This document shows positions 24,054 through 34,779 of a stretch of 64,000 bases of DNA, piece after piece (within the stretch, counting starts at the first letter, position 1; each line of letters starts with the position of its first letter). The DNA is from Rhynchospora pubera. Lineage: Eukaryota > Streptophyta > Magnoliopsida > Poales > Cyperaceae. The stretch is from assembly GCA_028095005.1 (NCBI GenBank), contig CM051459.1:42414257-42478256 (forward strand). The letters run 5' to 3'. The position numbers and the translations under genes are program-made. The notes under the pieces were generated by a model that was given only the letters and a program-made list of their open reading frames with translations, was not told where the DNA came from and searched no databases.

Positions 24054-24448
24054 GAGTAAGGTTCCAGTGTAACAACTTTTTGATGATAACTTCATATTTC
24101 ATTAATATTTTCAAATTTTAAAACTCAAACGTCAAATGTAAACCGTTGATCTTGTTCGTTTTAATGAGCAATGTATTTTTATATAAATTTATAAATTTGG
24201 AGTTGATACTCGATCAAGATGTAAAATCATGAACATATTATAATGAATCTGTTATAATTAATCAACCAGATTCGTTCATGTTTTGATTTTTTGATCGAGT
24301 ATCAAATCAACTCCAAATTTTATAAAACTTATATTGAAATGCATCGTCATTAAAATGAACAAGATCAACAGTTTAGATTTGACGTTTAAATTTTAAAATA
24401 TTAAAAATATTGTTGAAATATAAAGTTGTGGTATTTGGAACCTTACTC
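24054..24448. mobile_element. Foldback MITE 3, Mutator-like
   Basis: The ends are GAGTAAGGTTCCA and its reverse complement. The flanking 9-mers are TATTAAATT (24045-24053) and TATTGAATT (24449-24457), 8 of 9 identical. The arms share the GTTGATCTTGTT and GATACTCGATCAAGAT blocks with MITE 1 at 167-598, so the two belong to one family. Non-coding. Confidence 0.82.
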
Positions 24449-24463
24449 TATTGAATTATGTAA

Positions 24464-24638
24464 TATTTCGAATATCGTACTAGAATTTATGCCTGCCCAG
24501 CAACTGAAATTCGGCATTTTCCAAAATTTCCCGATGTTTACCCTCTTTTTACTGGATATCATCGTGCCGATCACTGCTCCAGTTTTTGGTTTACCAGATT
24601 TTGGCAGGAACGACACGGTATTGAAAACAGTACTGACA
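24464..24638. mobile_element. Degenerate hAT-type MITE, tentative
   Basis: The right side reads CACGGTATTGAAAACAGTACTG, which resembles the end of the MITE at 25189-25351. The left side (TTTCGAATATCGTACTAG) is a poor inverted match. No clean target duplication was found. Confidence 0.35.
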
Positions 24639-25188
24639 TATATTATGCACTAAAAAAAAAGATTGCCAAAAGCAACGACCAATATGACAGTTATATTATT
24701 ATAAACATTATCGAGGTATCTTTGGTGTACATTTAATATTTAGTGTGCCCTCTCTTATCACATGTTAAGAAAAAGGGAAAAAAAATTAATTGACAACGAA
24801 TCAATTTTGAAACCACTTCCATATATACACAATATACTGAATATAAGAGGAAAAATAATTATTGGTTGTCAAATAAGTTCTTTTCAATTTTTCTTGGTTC
24901 GAGTATGGAATTAAAATCCTAAACTAACTTTAGAAAAGAGCCTGCTTAATTAGTGTTAGCAATCTTCTATCACACGGATGATCTAGACAATCTAATGCCA
25001 CAGAAGAAGCGAACTGCTTCTATGTATGGTTCTTTCTTAGATCAAGTATATTATTGAAGTAGAAATCAAACCCGGTATATCATGTCCATAGAAACAACGA
25101 AGAAATAATAAAAAATAAATTCTTAATTTTGCTTTAAAAGGAGATTTGGTTATGCAAAGAGACTTTAGAGTCAACCTGTCCCCAAAAG

Positions 25189-25351
25189 CATGGTTTTCAA
25201 TATCCTACCGACATTCATACCGGTTAGTGACCGAAACTCAGTATTTTTCCGGTATTTTCTCTCTAAATATTGGATACTGCCTTTCTGCCACCGTTCCAGT
25301 ATCTGATATTACCGAAATTTTTCGATAAGCGGTAGGGTATTGAAAACACTG
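25189..25351. mobile_element. 163-bp hAT-type MITE
   Basis: The ends are inverted: CATGGTTTTCAATATCCTACCG on the left and CAGTGTTTTCAATACCCTACCG when the right end is reverse-complemented. Flanks CCCAAAAG (25181-25188) and TCCAAAAG (25352-25359) form a 7-of-8 target duplication, fitting the hAT superfamily. Non-coding. Confidence 0.8.
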
Positions 25352-25469
25352 TCCAAAAGAGAGTGTACAGTGGAAACCTAAATAAAGTTGGTAGGCGGCC
25401 TAAGCTAAAGTCAAGGTTGCCTTTTTTTTTTTTTCCTTTTCTGTTTCATCTCTATCCAAAGAGGTGATG

Positions 25470-25545
25470 CTGATCGATTCTTATGGTATAATGGCCGACC
25501 AGGGCCTTGCATGAGAGGTCCCCCGTTTCAATTCAACTAAGTATC
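25470..25545 (+). mobile_element. tRNA-derived SINE-like relic
   Basis: An A-box-like GGTATAATGGCCGA is followed about 40 bases on by a B-box-like GAGGTCCCCCGTTTCAATTC. No full tRNA fold, tail or target duplication is visible. Tentative. Confidence 0.3.
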
Positions 25546-25897
25546 AAGTGGCCTGTTTTTGATCGGATTCTTTTTTTCTAAAAAAAATTCGAATCCAAGA
25601 TGTATGGATTGCGTTAAGAAAGTTTTGTTGGATTGATATCTGTTAATGAATAGATTGTTTGAGTATTGGAGCAACTTTGGTGATGGGTCATTTTCTAGTT
25701 TACCGAGATATTCAGAATATTTTGTCTTGATGGTATAATACATGCATATTAATTGGCACCTAGTAAAGCATGAAATCTTACTCATTTACTGTAGAAAAAC
25801 TGTTAGATTATTTCTAGCTAATTGTGGCTAGCTTAGTATTTGCCTTACTGTTTTGTACTAGAAAAACAGGGCAGATGTAATGGATAGAAGAGTATTA

Positions 25898-26085
25898 GGC
25901 CCTGTCAAAATATATATATATTTTTTTACGCGGGATTTCATTTCATCTGAATTGATTTTTCAGGATTTCGTAGGATCTAATTACATAAAAATTTCAACCA
26001 AATGACACTAAATTCGTTCATTTTGAAAAAATTTTTTCCAATGAAATGAAATCCTACGTAAAAAAACATGATTTTGATCAGGTCT
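25898..26085. mobile_element. Tourist-like MITE (PIF/Harbinger type)
   Basis: The inverted ends GGCCCTGTCAAAAT and AGACCTGATCAAAAT are followed inward by TTTTTTTACG[CT][GA]GGATTT on both sides. The 3-bp flank TTA occurs at 25895-25897 and 26086-26088. Three-base TTA duplications are typical of PIF/Harbinger MITEs. Non-coding. Confidence 0.75.
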
Positions 26086-26088
26086 TTA

Positions 26089-27363
26089 TTGATTTTCTGA
26101 CCACAAAAATTAATATGGATTGAGTTATTTTTGTTTAAATTGCTTAGCTAAATATGGTGGCTTTGTTCAACTCAGGTTGAGTCTAAATTTAGTACATTTT
26201 AGTAGGCTCTTTCAATTTCTATATCATATTTCTAGAAATTATATTTTTGATCTTTTAATAAAATAAGAAATGTAAACCGGAACAGGCTATAATATCTTAT
26301 AGATAAGGCGAATTTAGGTTTAAAACAATTAATATGCAACATTTTAATATATGTCAATTAAATGATTATAAAAAAGAGGATAAGCATCTCCCAAGATTGA
26401 TCAAACTGATCTATAGACTTAGCTGTTGACATAAATATTTTTTATGTTAATTTGGTAATCCTTTCTGCTGTCATAAATAACTTTTTGACATGGACATATC
26501 TTTTGTTAATGTGGACATAGTTTCTTTTACTTAAGATTTTCAAGCAAATAATAAAAGAAATTTAGTGAATAATTTGTAACAAAAAGAAGTGTCAAGTAAA
26601 ATTGAAGAAATATATCCCAAGTATATATGTTTTTAGATGCTCTTTATTATACATATAAAAAAATGTATAGTCTAATACATGAAACTAAAAGTTGGAAAAT
26701 TGATTATTGCGATCGACAGATCTGCGCCAGCGTTCTCTCCCTTGACCTGTACTCATCGAGCGCACATTTTTTACTCATTTCGTTGTTATAAGTGTTCACT
26801 TTATTAGATAGAAATGTTCATATTTTATTATAATTGTTCACTGTGCTATAAGTGTTCGCTGTTTTCAGTATGTTTATTTTATTTTTTTTTATCTTTATTC
26901 AAATGTTCAGTTTAATAAGTACAAATATTCTGTTATTTAAGTATAAATGTTCAGTTAGTTGCAACAGAAAATATAAATGTTATAAGAAAAAAAATGTTAT
27001 TATTAAACCAAGCGAAAGGATCACGAACTGGACAAAACACATATGAAAAAATTAGAAGGGGTAATAAACTGATCCGGTTCAAATTATTTTTTTTCCAACT
27101 CTACCCTTGCCCTCTAGCACACCTCTCTGACCCACGCACGACTCTGACCCTAACGCGACTCTACCCATTGTCTATTGAGCGATGGCAACTGACGGTTTTT
27201 TTCGCCGATGGCACTTATAATTACTATAAAAGTTGGTACCATTCGGCTTGCAAAAGAGGCCAGTCGGCAGTCGTACGGACTTAAAAAGCATTGAGCATCA
27301 TCTATTGAAGTTTTAATTGCAGTTATTTGTAAGGGATTCTTGATTTGGGCCGAGATGATAATA
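26089..27363. other. Intergenic, degenerate GTTCA repeats only
   Basis: No gene was recognised. Between about 26785 and 26965 a short degenerate phrase (AAATGTTCA or AAGTGTTCA followed by an A/T tract) recurs roughly every 25-35 bp. Confidence 0.4.
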
Positions 27364-27374
27364 GGTATGTTTAC

Positions 27375-29255
27375 CGAAAAAATTAATAATGACGTTACTG
27401 TTCATATTAATTTTGATAATAACAGAAAAAAAATCGAAATTTTAATACTAACGTTGCTGGATCGTCATCCCAGTTGACGAAAGCCCAATACCTCTGGATC
27501 GTCATCCCAGTTGACGATCCAAGCTTGGATCGTCATCCCAGTTGACGACCCAAGATTGGATCGTCATCCGAAATGACGATCCAACGATCCAACAAAAAAC
27601 AAACAAAAAACAAATATTAAAAAAAGGTTGTGAAATTATTTTGTTTGGATCGTCATCCCAAATGACGATCCAAACAAAAAAATTTCACAATCTTTTTTTA
27701 ATGCAAATTTTGCATTTTAGCCCCCAAAGTTTTTATTATTACAAAATATATAATTTATAATTAAAAATTAAACATAATTAAAACATCTATTATAAAAATA
27801 TAAGTATATAATTAAATTATTGCATGTTAAATACATAATATTGTATATGTTTGTAATATTTATTCATACATATATATATAATGTATCGTATATTTTATAT
27901 ATTAAATACATATTATTGTATATAATTAAAATATATGATACATATTATTATGTACATATATTTCTATGTATATTTATTTATACATTAAAAAAAATTATAT
28001 ATTAATATCTACATTTAATGTATAACAAATTTTTTTATTGGACTATATTGTAAAAATAATAATTTTAGGGTCATCGGCGAAAAAATTGAATATATTTTTG
28101 TTGAAGTTATTCGCCGATGACCCTAAAATTATTATTTTTACAATATAGTCCAATTAAAAAATTGTATACATTAAATGTAGATATTTATATGTATGTAAAT
28201 GTATAAATGTATATATTTATATGTAGATATTTATAGATATTTACAATACAATAAAAAAACATGTAATGTATAAATGTATATATTTATATGTATGTAATGT
28301 ATATATAGACATATTTTTTAAAGTACAATTTTTAATATATTTTATATACATATATTTTTTTAATATACTTATACATAGAAATATATGGTCATCGTCACCA
28401 TATATTTTTTAATGTATAATTTTTTAAAAAATTATATACATTAAAAATACATATAAAATATACTACAAAAAAATTTATTGGACTATATTGTAAAAATAAT
28501 AATTTTAGAGTCATCGGTGAAAGAATTGAATATATTTTTTGTTGAATTTATTCGCCGATGACACTAAAATTATTATTTTTACATAGTATTCCAATAAAAA
28601 AAATTGTTATACATTAAATGTAGATATTAATATATAATTTTTTTAATGTATAAATAAATATACATAGAAATATATGTACATAATAATATGTATCATATAT
28701 TTTAATTATATACAATAATATGCATTTAATATATAAAATATACGATACATTATATATATATGTATGAATAAATATTACAAACATATACAATATTATGTAT
28801 TTAACATGCAATAATTTAATTATATACTTATATTTTTATAATAGATGTTTTAATTATGTTTAATTTTTAATTATAAATTATATATTTTGTAATAATAAAA
28901 ACTTTGGGGGCTAAAATGCAAAATTTGCATTAAAAAAAGATTGTGAAATTTTTTTGTTTGGATCGTCATTTGGGATGACGATCCAAACAAAATAATTTCA
29001 CAACCTTTTTTTAATATTTGTTTTTTGTTTGTTTTTTGTTGGATCGTTGGATCGTCATTTCGGATGACGATCCAAGCTTGGGTCGTCAACTGGGATGACG
29101 ATCCAAGCTTGGATCGTCAACTGGGATGACGATCCAGAGGTATTGGGCTTTCGTCAACTGGGATGACGATCCAGCAACGTTAGTATTAAAATTTCGATTT
29201 TTTTCTGTTATTATCAAAATTAATATGAACAGTAACGTCATTATTAATTTTTTCG
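27375..29255. mobile_element. 1.9 kb long-inverted-repeat (foldback) element, Mutator-like TSD
   Basis: The left part (from 27375) and the right part (to 29255) are near-identical inverted copies. Arms run roughly 785 bp around an A/T-rich centre of about 300 bp. The outermost bases are CGAAAAAATTAATAATGACG and its exact reverse complement. Flanks share GGTATGTTTAC (27364-27374 and 29256-29266), an 11-bp match that contains a 9-bp Mutator-type duplication. Each arm carries about five smaller hairpins of the form GGATCGTCA...TGACGATCC. The centre-proximal parts repeat a block containing GTCATCGGCGAA and TTCGCCGATGAC. Non-coding. A transcript would form a very long double strand. Confidence 0.9.
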
Positions 29256-29266
29256 GGTATGTTTAC

Positions 29267-29916
29267 TTCTGCGCGTGATCTGGGCTTGGTTCCCTTAACT
29301 TTAGAGTTTCTTATCAGGATTTCCAAATATGTATATAATATAGTTAGAGGATCAGGTAATTATATTAATCAGGTACCCCTTAAAGAACATCTATGTCATC
29401 CAATAATATAATTATCAACTTTTGAGACCTATATATAGTCAATCTTTTCTAAATAAAATAATCCGGCCACCTCATTGTAGCACAGGACTAGTGGTATGGG
29501 CAATGCACATGCATTTCTCCTCCACCGAAGACAAATAACAGTCAGTACCCTATCTAAAGCAAAATCCCAGATTTACTCAGATATCCAACGCCCCCTCTAA
29601 ATTTGAATTGCCATCTAAACGACCTGTAATGTTATCAGATGTCTCTGTGACAAAGCGCATGCAATTAGTGGTATCATGAGTTACTATAGTTAGGATTTGT
29701 TTTTAATTATATCTTAGTTTCCTCAAATTAAAGGCTTGGTTCATCGGTGTTTTGGATTAATTTTCTGGGTACTCCAATTTCAACAGAATTAATTAACTAT
29801 CCATTTCAATCTAAGTTGACAGAATCATATCTCCTCAACCGTTAATTTGTCCTTCAGATGCCCTTTAAATCCTCCTCCATCTGCCAAAAACGAAATTGAA
29901 AACAACAGAACAAGAA
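29267..29916 (+). promoter_or_regulatory. PR1-A upstream region
   Basis: This stretch shares short blocks with the other PR-1 promoters, for example ATATCCAACG[CA]CC (29580-29594) and TCTGTGACAAA (about 29643). At the TATA position the other copies read TATAAATA, but this gene has TTTAAATC (about 29864-29871), so the core promoter looks weakened. TTGAC, a W-box core, occurs near 29816. Confidence 0.6.
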
Positions 29917-30405
29917 ATGGGTACCTCCAAATCCTGCCTAGCCCTCTCTCTCATCCTGTTCTCTCTCCTCTTGTCGACCACCGGCCACGAGTACGTCAAT
30001 GAAATTCTCACAGCCCACAATTGTGTGCGCGGCTCGCTCGGGCTGAAGCCTCTAAAATATAACTTCAAGTTAGAGGCTTATGCAAAGAGCTATGCAAAGA
30101 AAAGACAGCATGACTGTGAATTGGAGCACTCTGAAGGGCCCTATGGCGAGAACCTCTTTTGGGCTTCTCCATTTGGCTACTACAATTACAGTGATGCTAT
30201 AAAAATCTGGGCGGACGAGAAGAAATTCTACAACTATGGTACTAACTGCTGCACAAACAACGAGATGTGCGGGCACTACACACAGGTTGTCTGGGCCAAT
30301 ACGAAAACTGTTGGTTGTGCAAATGTGAAATGCGACAATGGAGACCAGTTCTTGACATGTAACTATGATCCGCCTGGCAACTACGAAGGTGAGAGGCCGT
30401 ACTGA
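29917..30405 (+). CDS. PR1-A: PR-1-type CAP-domain secreted protein
   Basis: A single-exon 162-residue protein. Residues 1-23 form a signal peptide, so it is expected in the apoplast. The CAP domain has the cavity tetrad H71, E78 (GPYGEN), E101 and H120 (CGHYTQVVW). The C-terminal signature CNYDPPGN leads into an 11-residue CAPE-like tail, PPGNYEGERPY. PR-1 proteins are salicylate-linked defence markers; sterol binding and peptide release are known for the family. The six canonical cysteines are present (67, 112, 118, 134, 139, 148). There are two extra ones, C36 (AHNCVR) and C111 (NCC), not seen in the other four copies. The ATG at 29917 aligns with the start of the paralogues; a frame extension to 29896 begins with TTG and is not used. 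It is the most diverged copy. Confidence 0.96.
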   Translation: MGTSKSCLALSLILFSLLLSTTGHEYVNEILTAHNCVRGSLGLKPLKYNFKLEAYAKSYAKKRQHDCELEHSEGPYGENLFWASPFGYYNYSDAIKIWADEKKFYNYGTNCCTNNEMCGHYTQVVWANTKTVGCANVKCDNGDQFLTCNYDPPGNYEGERPY

Positions 30406-31743
30406 TTAAAGATAGAATTTGAAATTTTCTTAATTATTTATGTTATCAGAATTTTATTACTCATGTAAGGGCGGTTATATGTGAGTGCCCGTTGGTTGGG
30501 ATGTATTAGTTTTTTTGTGTGTGCTCGCGCTCTGGTTGCCTACTGGAGGTGCTTGAGCTGGGAGAATTTGGAATTTTGTTTTAATTGTAATTGATTTGTC
30601 ACGGAATTTTGCTTTCCTTGTTATTACAGAAGATGAGATAATTAATTTATTTTGTAGTTCCCATCCTTAGGTTATAAATAAGCTTCTAAAGTTTCACGAA
30701 TCTTAATTTTAATTTGAATGGTAACAATAGTCTTAAAAATTAATAACAATGATTATCTGAACAGATACTTTTATTATCCTTTCAACTGTGCTATATTTAT
30801 CATTCTTTCTTGTAATAATAAATGATACATCCGTGACAGGACATAAAATGATTATTAATTACAAGCATTTCAGGAAAATACTTTTGTATTTTGCATTTCG
30901 AGGAACTAATCGCACAAATTAAGAGTTTAAGACCACAAGCTAGCTAAATGGCATCTTGGAACATAACTACTTGCAAAACTCAAAAGAAGATCAGTTTCAA
31001 GTTTTAAACATCACGTCCTCACCTAATAGTTCGGGTGCCATTTTATTTATGGAATTAATGGAGAATAGGTGCGAGCTTGAGACTATTTGAGTACCTATAG
31101 TACACGCGAGTGCTAAAGTCAGAGAATGAACCATAATGTGCCTTCTTTCCAACGCTCGGATAGTCAGAATATTTGATGCTAGGCTAGTAGGCTCCTTTCC
31201 ATTTATTTATCGTACAAATCCATGTATGCTGTGCTGAACGTCACGTGCAATAACTTAATGTTTGCACTAGATTATCACGTCGAAAAAAGATTGAACCAGA
31301 ACAAGGATCTAACTGTTGTGGTAAGATAGTTGTGTCAGAGTATCGACACCTTTACTGGTGCGCTGGTACACTGATACTTAGGTGGGGCTGAGTGCTCTAA
31401 TGAATCATTTGATCGAAATGTTTCTTTCTTCTGTTCTTCAGCCTCACATTTGAGTGCTCCAATGGTAAAAAAAATTCGTTGAGGCTAAAGAGGAGCTCCA
31501 GGTACTCGACGGCGGTAGATGGGGCTAGAGCCCCACCCGCCCCACCGCTGGATCCGCCCCTGCTGATATGGAAAGTCAGTTTTTATTAAGTTTCATTGTT
31601 TCCTTGTTTTTAAAGTTTTAGAAGACATGTAGGAGGATTTATTCTTATTTCTTTATGAGGCGTGTTATTTTAGTTAAGTTTAATATTACCATGTATTAGA
31701 TTAGTAAGAGTATATAAAGGAAGAAAACCAGAAAAGGTGCTGT
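30406..31743 (+). other. PR1-A 3' flank and intergenic DNA
   Basis: The 3' flank keeps a block shared by all five genes (GGTTATATGTGAG near 30473). The rest is A/T-rich. The stretch near 31500-31560 (CCCCACCGCTGGATCCGCCC) resembles a hAT-type terminus but has no partner end that I could find. Confidence 0.4.
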
Positions 31744-31759
31744 TGGCACTACGGGAAAA

Positions 31760-32225
31760 AGGACCTTCTGTAACGGCACTTCTGTAACGGTTTTTGAAAT
31801 AACCGTTACAGAATAGTGAGGCATTAGGCGGAAAAATTGGCGCCACAAATCTGTAACGGTTATTATGAAACAACCGTAATAACATTTTCCGTCATGGTCA
31901 GGAAAAAAATGCATCAACCTTCTGTAACGGTTGTTGGATAATAACTCTTACTGATTTATTATATTCTGTAACGGTTATTATCCAACAACCGTTACAGATA
32001 TGAAAAAAGAAATATATAAATATCAACCATCTTCTGTAACGGTTATTAGTAAATAACCGTTACAGAAGGTTAACGTTTTTTTTATTTATTCTGTAACGGT
32101 TATTTACTAAAAACCGTTACTGATATGGGACGAATTTTATTAATTATTTTATGATTCTGTAACGGCTTTTTTTTATTTTTTTATGATTCTGTAACGGTTA
32201 TTTTGTAATAACCGTTACAGAAAAG
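31760..32225. repeat. CACTA left subterminal repeat array
   Basis: At least eight copies of CTGTAACGGTTATT-like sequence, many paired with AATAACCGTTACAG to make hairpins. Confidence 0.88.
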
Positions 32226-32752
32226 TTCTGTATTTAATTAGGTCTTCTTCCCCATCCCCAACAAACTCACAGCTAGCGCCGCACTTAACTCTTTTCTGAT
32301 CTTCTCATTTATTGCGATTTGTGGTGTCCACTTCACCCCAAAAAAATAGCAAAAATTTTCTAAAAGTTCTGAAAAAATAATAATTAGAAAGAGAATAAGA
32401 AGGAGAGCAGATTTAAGGTAAAAAAAAATAATTTTGAACCGTATTTTTTATTTTTACATTTTTTTCTTATTTATTTCGATTTTTTCATTAATTTATGGTT
32501 ATTTTTATTTTTTTATATATTTTAAGATCTCATTGAATAGGAGAAGATCTTACATCGGCCGGATAAGTCGCACGATTCAACGGATCGGAAGGCACACAAT
32601 TGAAAGTATATTTTCATGAACTTCTCTTTTTTTAAATTATTTGCATTTCGTTAATAATTTGCATATATATATATATATATATAGGCATGAATTTCGTATT
32701 GTCATATAGGAACCAAATACCGGAACTCAACTGAATTTAGGTCATTGCCCGT

Positions 32753-33038
32753 CCGAGATTAATCCATTAGGGATTAATCTCGGATAGTACTCCCGGTCGG
32801 GAGTACTGCTCTTTGGATACGATCTGTCTCATTTAGGACAGCGAGTTGTACGTTAGATGCAATGTGTTGTCTGAGAAAAATTCGGCGGCATTTCCCTTGT
32901 GTTCCCACGGATACGTACGCACGAGCAATCGTGTGTTGGCGTATTCAGGGAACATAAGAGGAAATGCTGCCGAATTTTTCTCAGATAGCACATTGCATCT
33001 AACGTACGCTCGCTAATGAGACAAAGTATCCAAAGAGC
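32753..33038. repeat. Three back-to-back inverted repeats in the CACTA 5' region
   Basis: Three hairpins lie end to end. 32753-32783 has perfect 13-bp arms (CCGAGATTAATCC) around 5 nt. 32786-32807 has perfect 10-bp arms (AGTACTCCCG) around 2 nt. 32808-33038 has arms of roughly 95-100 bp with mismatches, closed by GCTCTTTGGATAC and its complement, around a loop of about 40 nt. They lie just before the TNP2 start. The third could be a small inserted foldback element or a hairpin RNA source. Confidence 0.85.
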
Positions 33039-33122
33039 GGGCTAGGATGGTGACCGGTCCGAAAACCTAATATGACAAATTGGTCCGAAACCCTAATAAT
33101 TTGCATAAATTTTATTGTTCAG

Positions 33123-34765
33123 ATGAATCGGACGTGGATGTACTCAAGTAATCGATGCTCGTCTACATTTTTTAGAGGACTTGAAGAATTTATGGTTTGT
33201 GCTAAAGAGAATTTGAAAATGAAAGAAGATGATAAAATGTATTGTCCTTGTCGTGTTTGTCAGAATTTGTTGAAGTGGTCTAATTTTGAAGAAGTGAAGG
33301 CTCATTTGATTATAAATGGATTTCAACCGGATTATAGTCGGTGGACACTCCATGGAGAGAATGGGGGGGATAGTACTAGCACAAATGTATTGGATTCTGT
33401 GTATGAGGAAGAAAATGTATCATTGGATGATGAAATTGATGATGTCAATGTATTTGATGATGAGAATGTAGATGATGATAGAAATGTAGATAACTTAAAA
33501 TTTAATGTCGATTTAGATGAAATTGTGAACAATGTGGATGAAAATTTTGTTGATAATGTTGAAATTTTTGGTATGTTACGTGAAGAAGATAAAATAGCTT
33601 TATATCCTGGTTGTGAATTGTCAAAACTTAATGCTGTTTTCAAACTGTTCAATCTTAAAGCCAAAAATGGATGGAGTGATGCAAGTTTCACATCTTTGCT
33701 CAAACTATTACATAAAGAATTTCTTCCAAAAGATGACCAGTTGCCAGATTCAATTTATAAGGCTAAAAAGATGTTATGTCCTTTAAAAATTGGAGTTGAG
33801 AGAATTCATGCATGTCCAAATGACTGCATATTATTCCGGAATGAGTACGGAGACTTGCATAAATGTCCAAAGTGTAATGCGTCACGGTATAAACCGAGGG
33901 ACGATCAAATTGAAGATGAAGGTAGTAAGGGACCAGCTGCAAAAGTGGTGTTTTATCTACCAATAATACCAAGATTCCAGCGGCTTTTCTCTAACGCGAA
34001 GGATGCCAAATTGTTAAGATGGCACGCAGACTGCAGGAAAAAAGGCGATGGCATGCTCAGACACCCAGCAGACTCTCCAGATTGGATAAATATAGATAGG
34101 GAATTTGAAGATTTCGGCAGTGAACCTAGAAATTTGAGATTGAGTTTATGTACAGACGGGATGAATCCTTACGGCAACATGAGTAGCCGGCAGACTACGT
34201 GGCCGGTCTTGTTATGTATTTACAATCTTCCTCCCTGGCTATGCATGAAAAGGAGATACATGATGATGCCCTTGTTGATTTCTGGTCCCAAGCAACCAGG
34301 TAATGATATAGATGTGTACTTGGCTCCATTAATAGATGACCTTGGTGAATTGTGGCAGAATGGAGTGAAAATATATGATGCACACTCTAGAAGTGAGTTT
34401 AACCTCCGTGCCATGATATTTTGCACAATCAATGATTTTCCTGCATACGGAAACCTGTCAGGATATTTTGCACAATCAATGATTGTCCTTTGATCGGTTG
34501 CATGTTGGAAATTCAAGGGAAAACTAAAGATGGCGTAAATGCGAGGAAGGACATGGTTGAAATTGGGATCCGGCAAGAACTAGCGGCACAAGATAAGGGA
34601 AAAAGCCGAACTTGGCTGCCTGCAGCACAATTTAATTTATCAAAGCAAGAGAAAAAAAGTTTATTAGAATGCCTGAAATCTATTAAGGTTCCTACTGGTT
34701 ATTCCTCGAATATATCAAGAAAGGTTTCTATTAAGGACAACAAATTACTTGGTATGACTTATTAA
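33123..34765 (+). pseudogene. TNP2-like CACTA transposase, internally deleted
   Basis: The N-terminal part matches the transposase-associated zinc-binding domain: MNRTWMYSSNR, EEFMVCAKEN, CPCRVCQNLLKW, VKAHLIINGF, WTLHGE. The TNP2 core follows (WHADCRKKGDGMLRHPADSP, LSLCTDGMNPYGNMSSRQTTW, NDIDVYLAPLIDDLGELW, DFPAYGNLSGY) and stops at 34491-34493. After the break, another frame from about 34500 gives a later TNP2 segment (EIQGKTKDGVNAR, LPAAQFNLSKQEKKSLLECL, VPTGYSSNISR). A large block between the two is missing. A 23-bp copy of upstream sequence sits at the junction. Transposase activity is unlikely. Confidence 0.85.
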
Positions 34766-34779
34766 TATGATGGCATTGA

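Noticed and set aside
25470..25545. Possible functional tRNA gene
   Set aside because: Only box-like motifs are present. No cloverleaf could be drawn by eye, so it is kept as a SINE-like relic at low confidence.
27450..27680. Regularly repeated GGATCGTCA units considered as a CRISPR-like array
   Set aside because: The units are hairpins inside a transposable element of a plant genome, spacing is irregular and they recur inverted in the other arm. There are no cas genes and this is the wrong kind of organism.
27820..28811. Tyr/Ile-rich frames at 27820-28005 and 28614-28811
   Set aside because: They are translations of A/T-rich foldback arms, and the pair reflects the inverted repeat.
32434..32619. 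61-codon Phe/Tyr-rich frame
   Set aside because: It lies in an A/T tract of the CACTA 5' region and has no domain signal.
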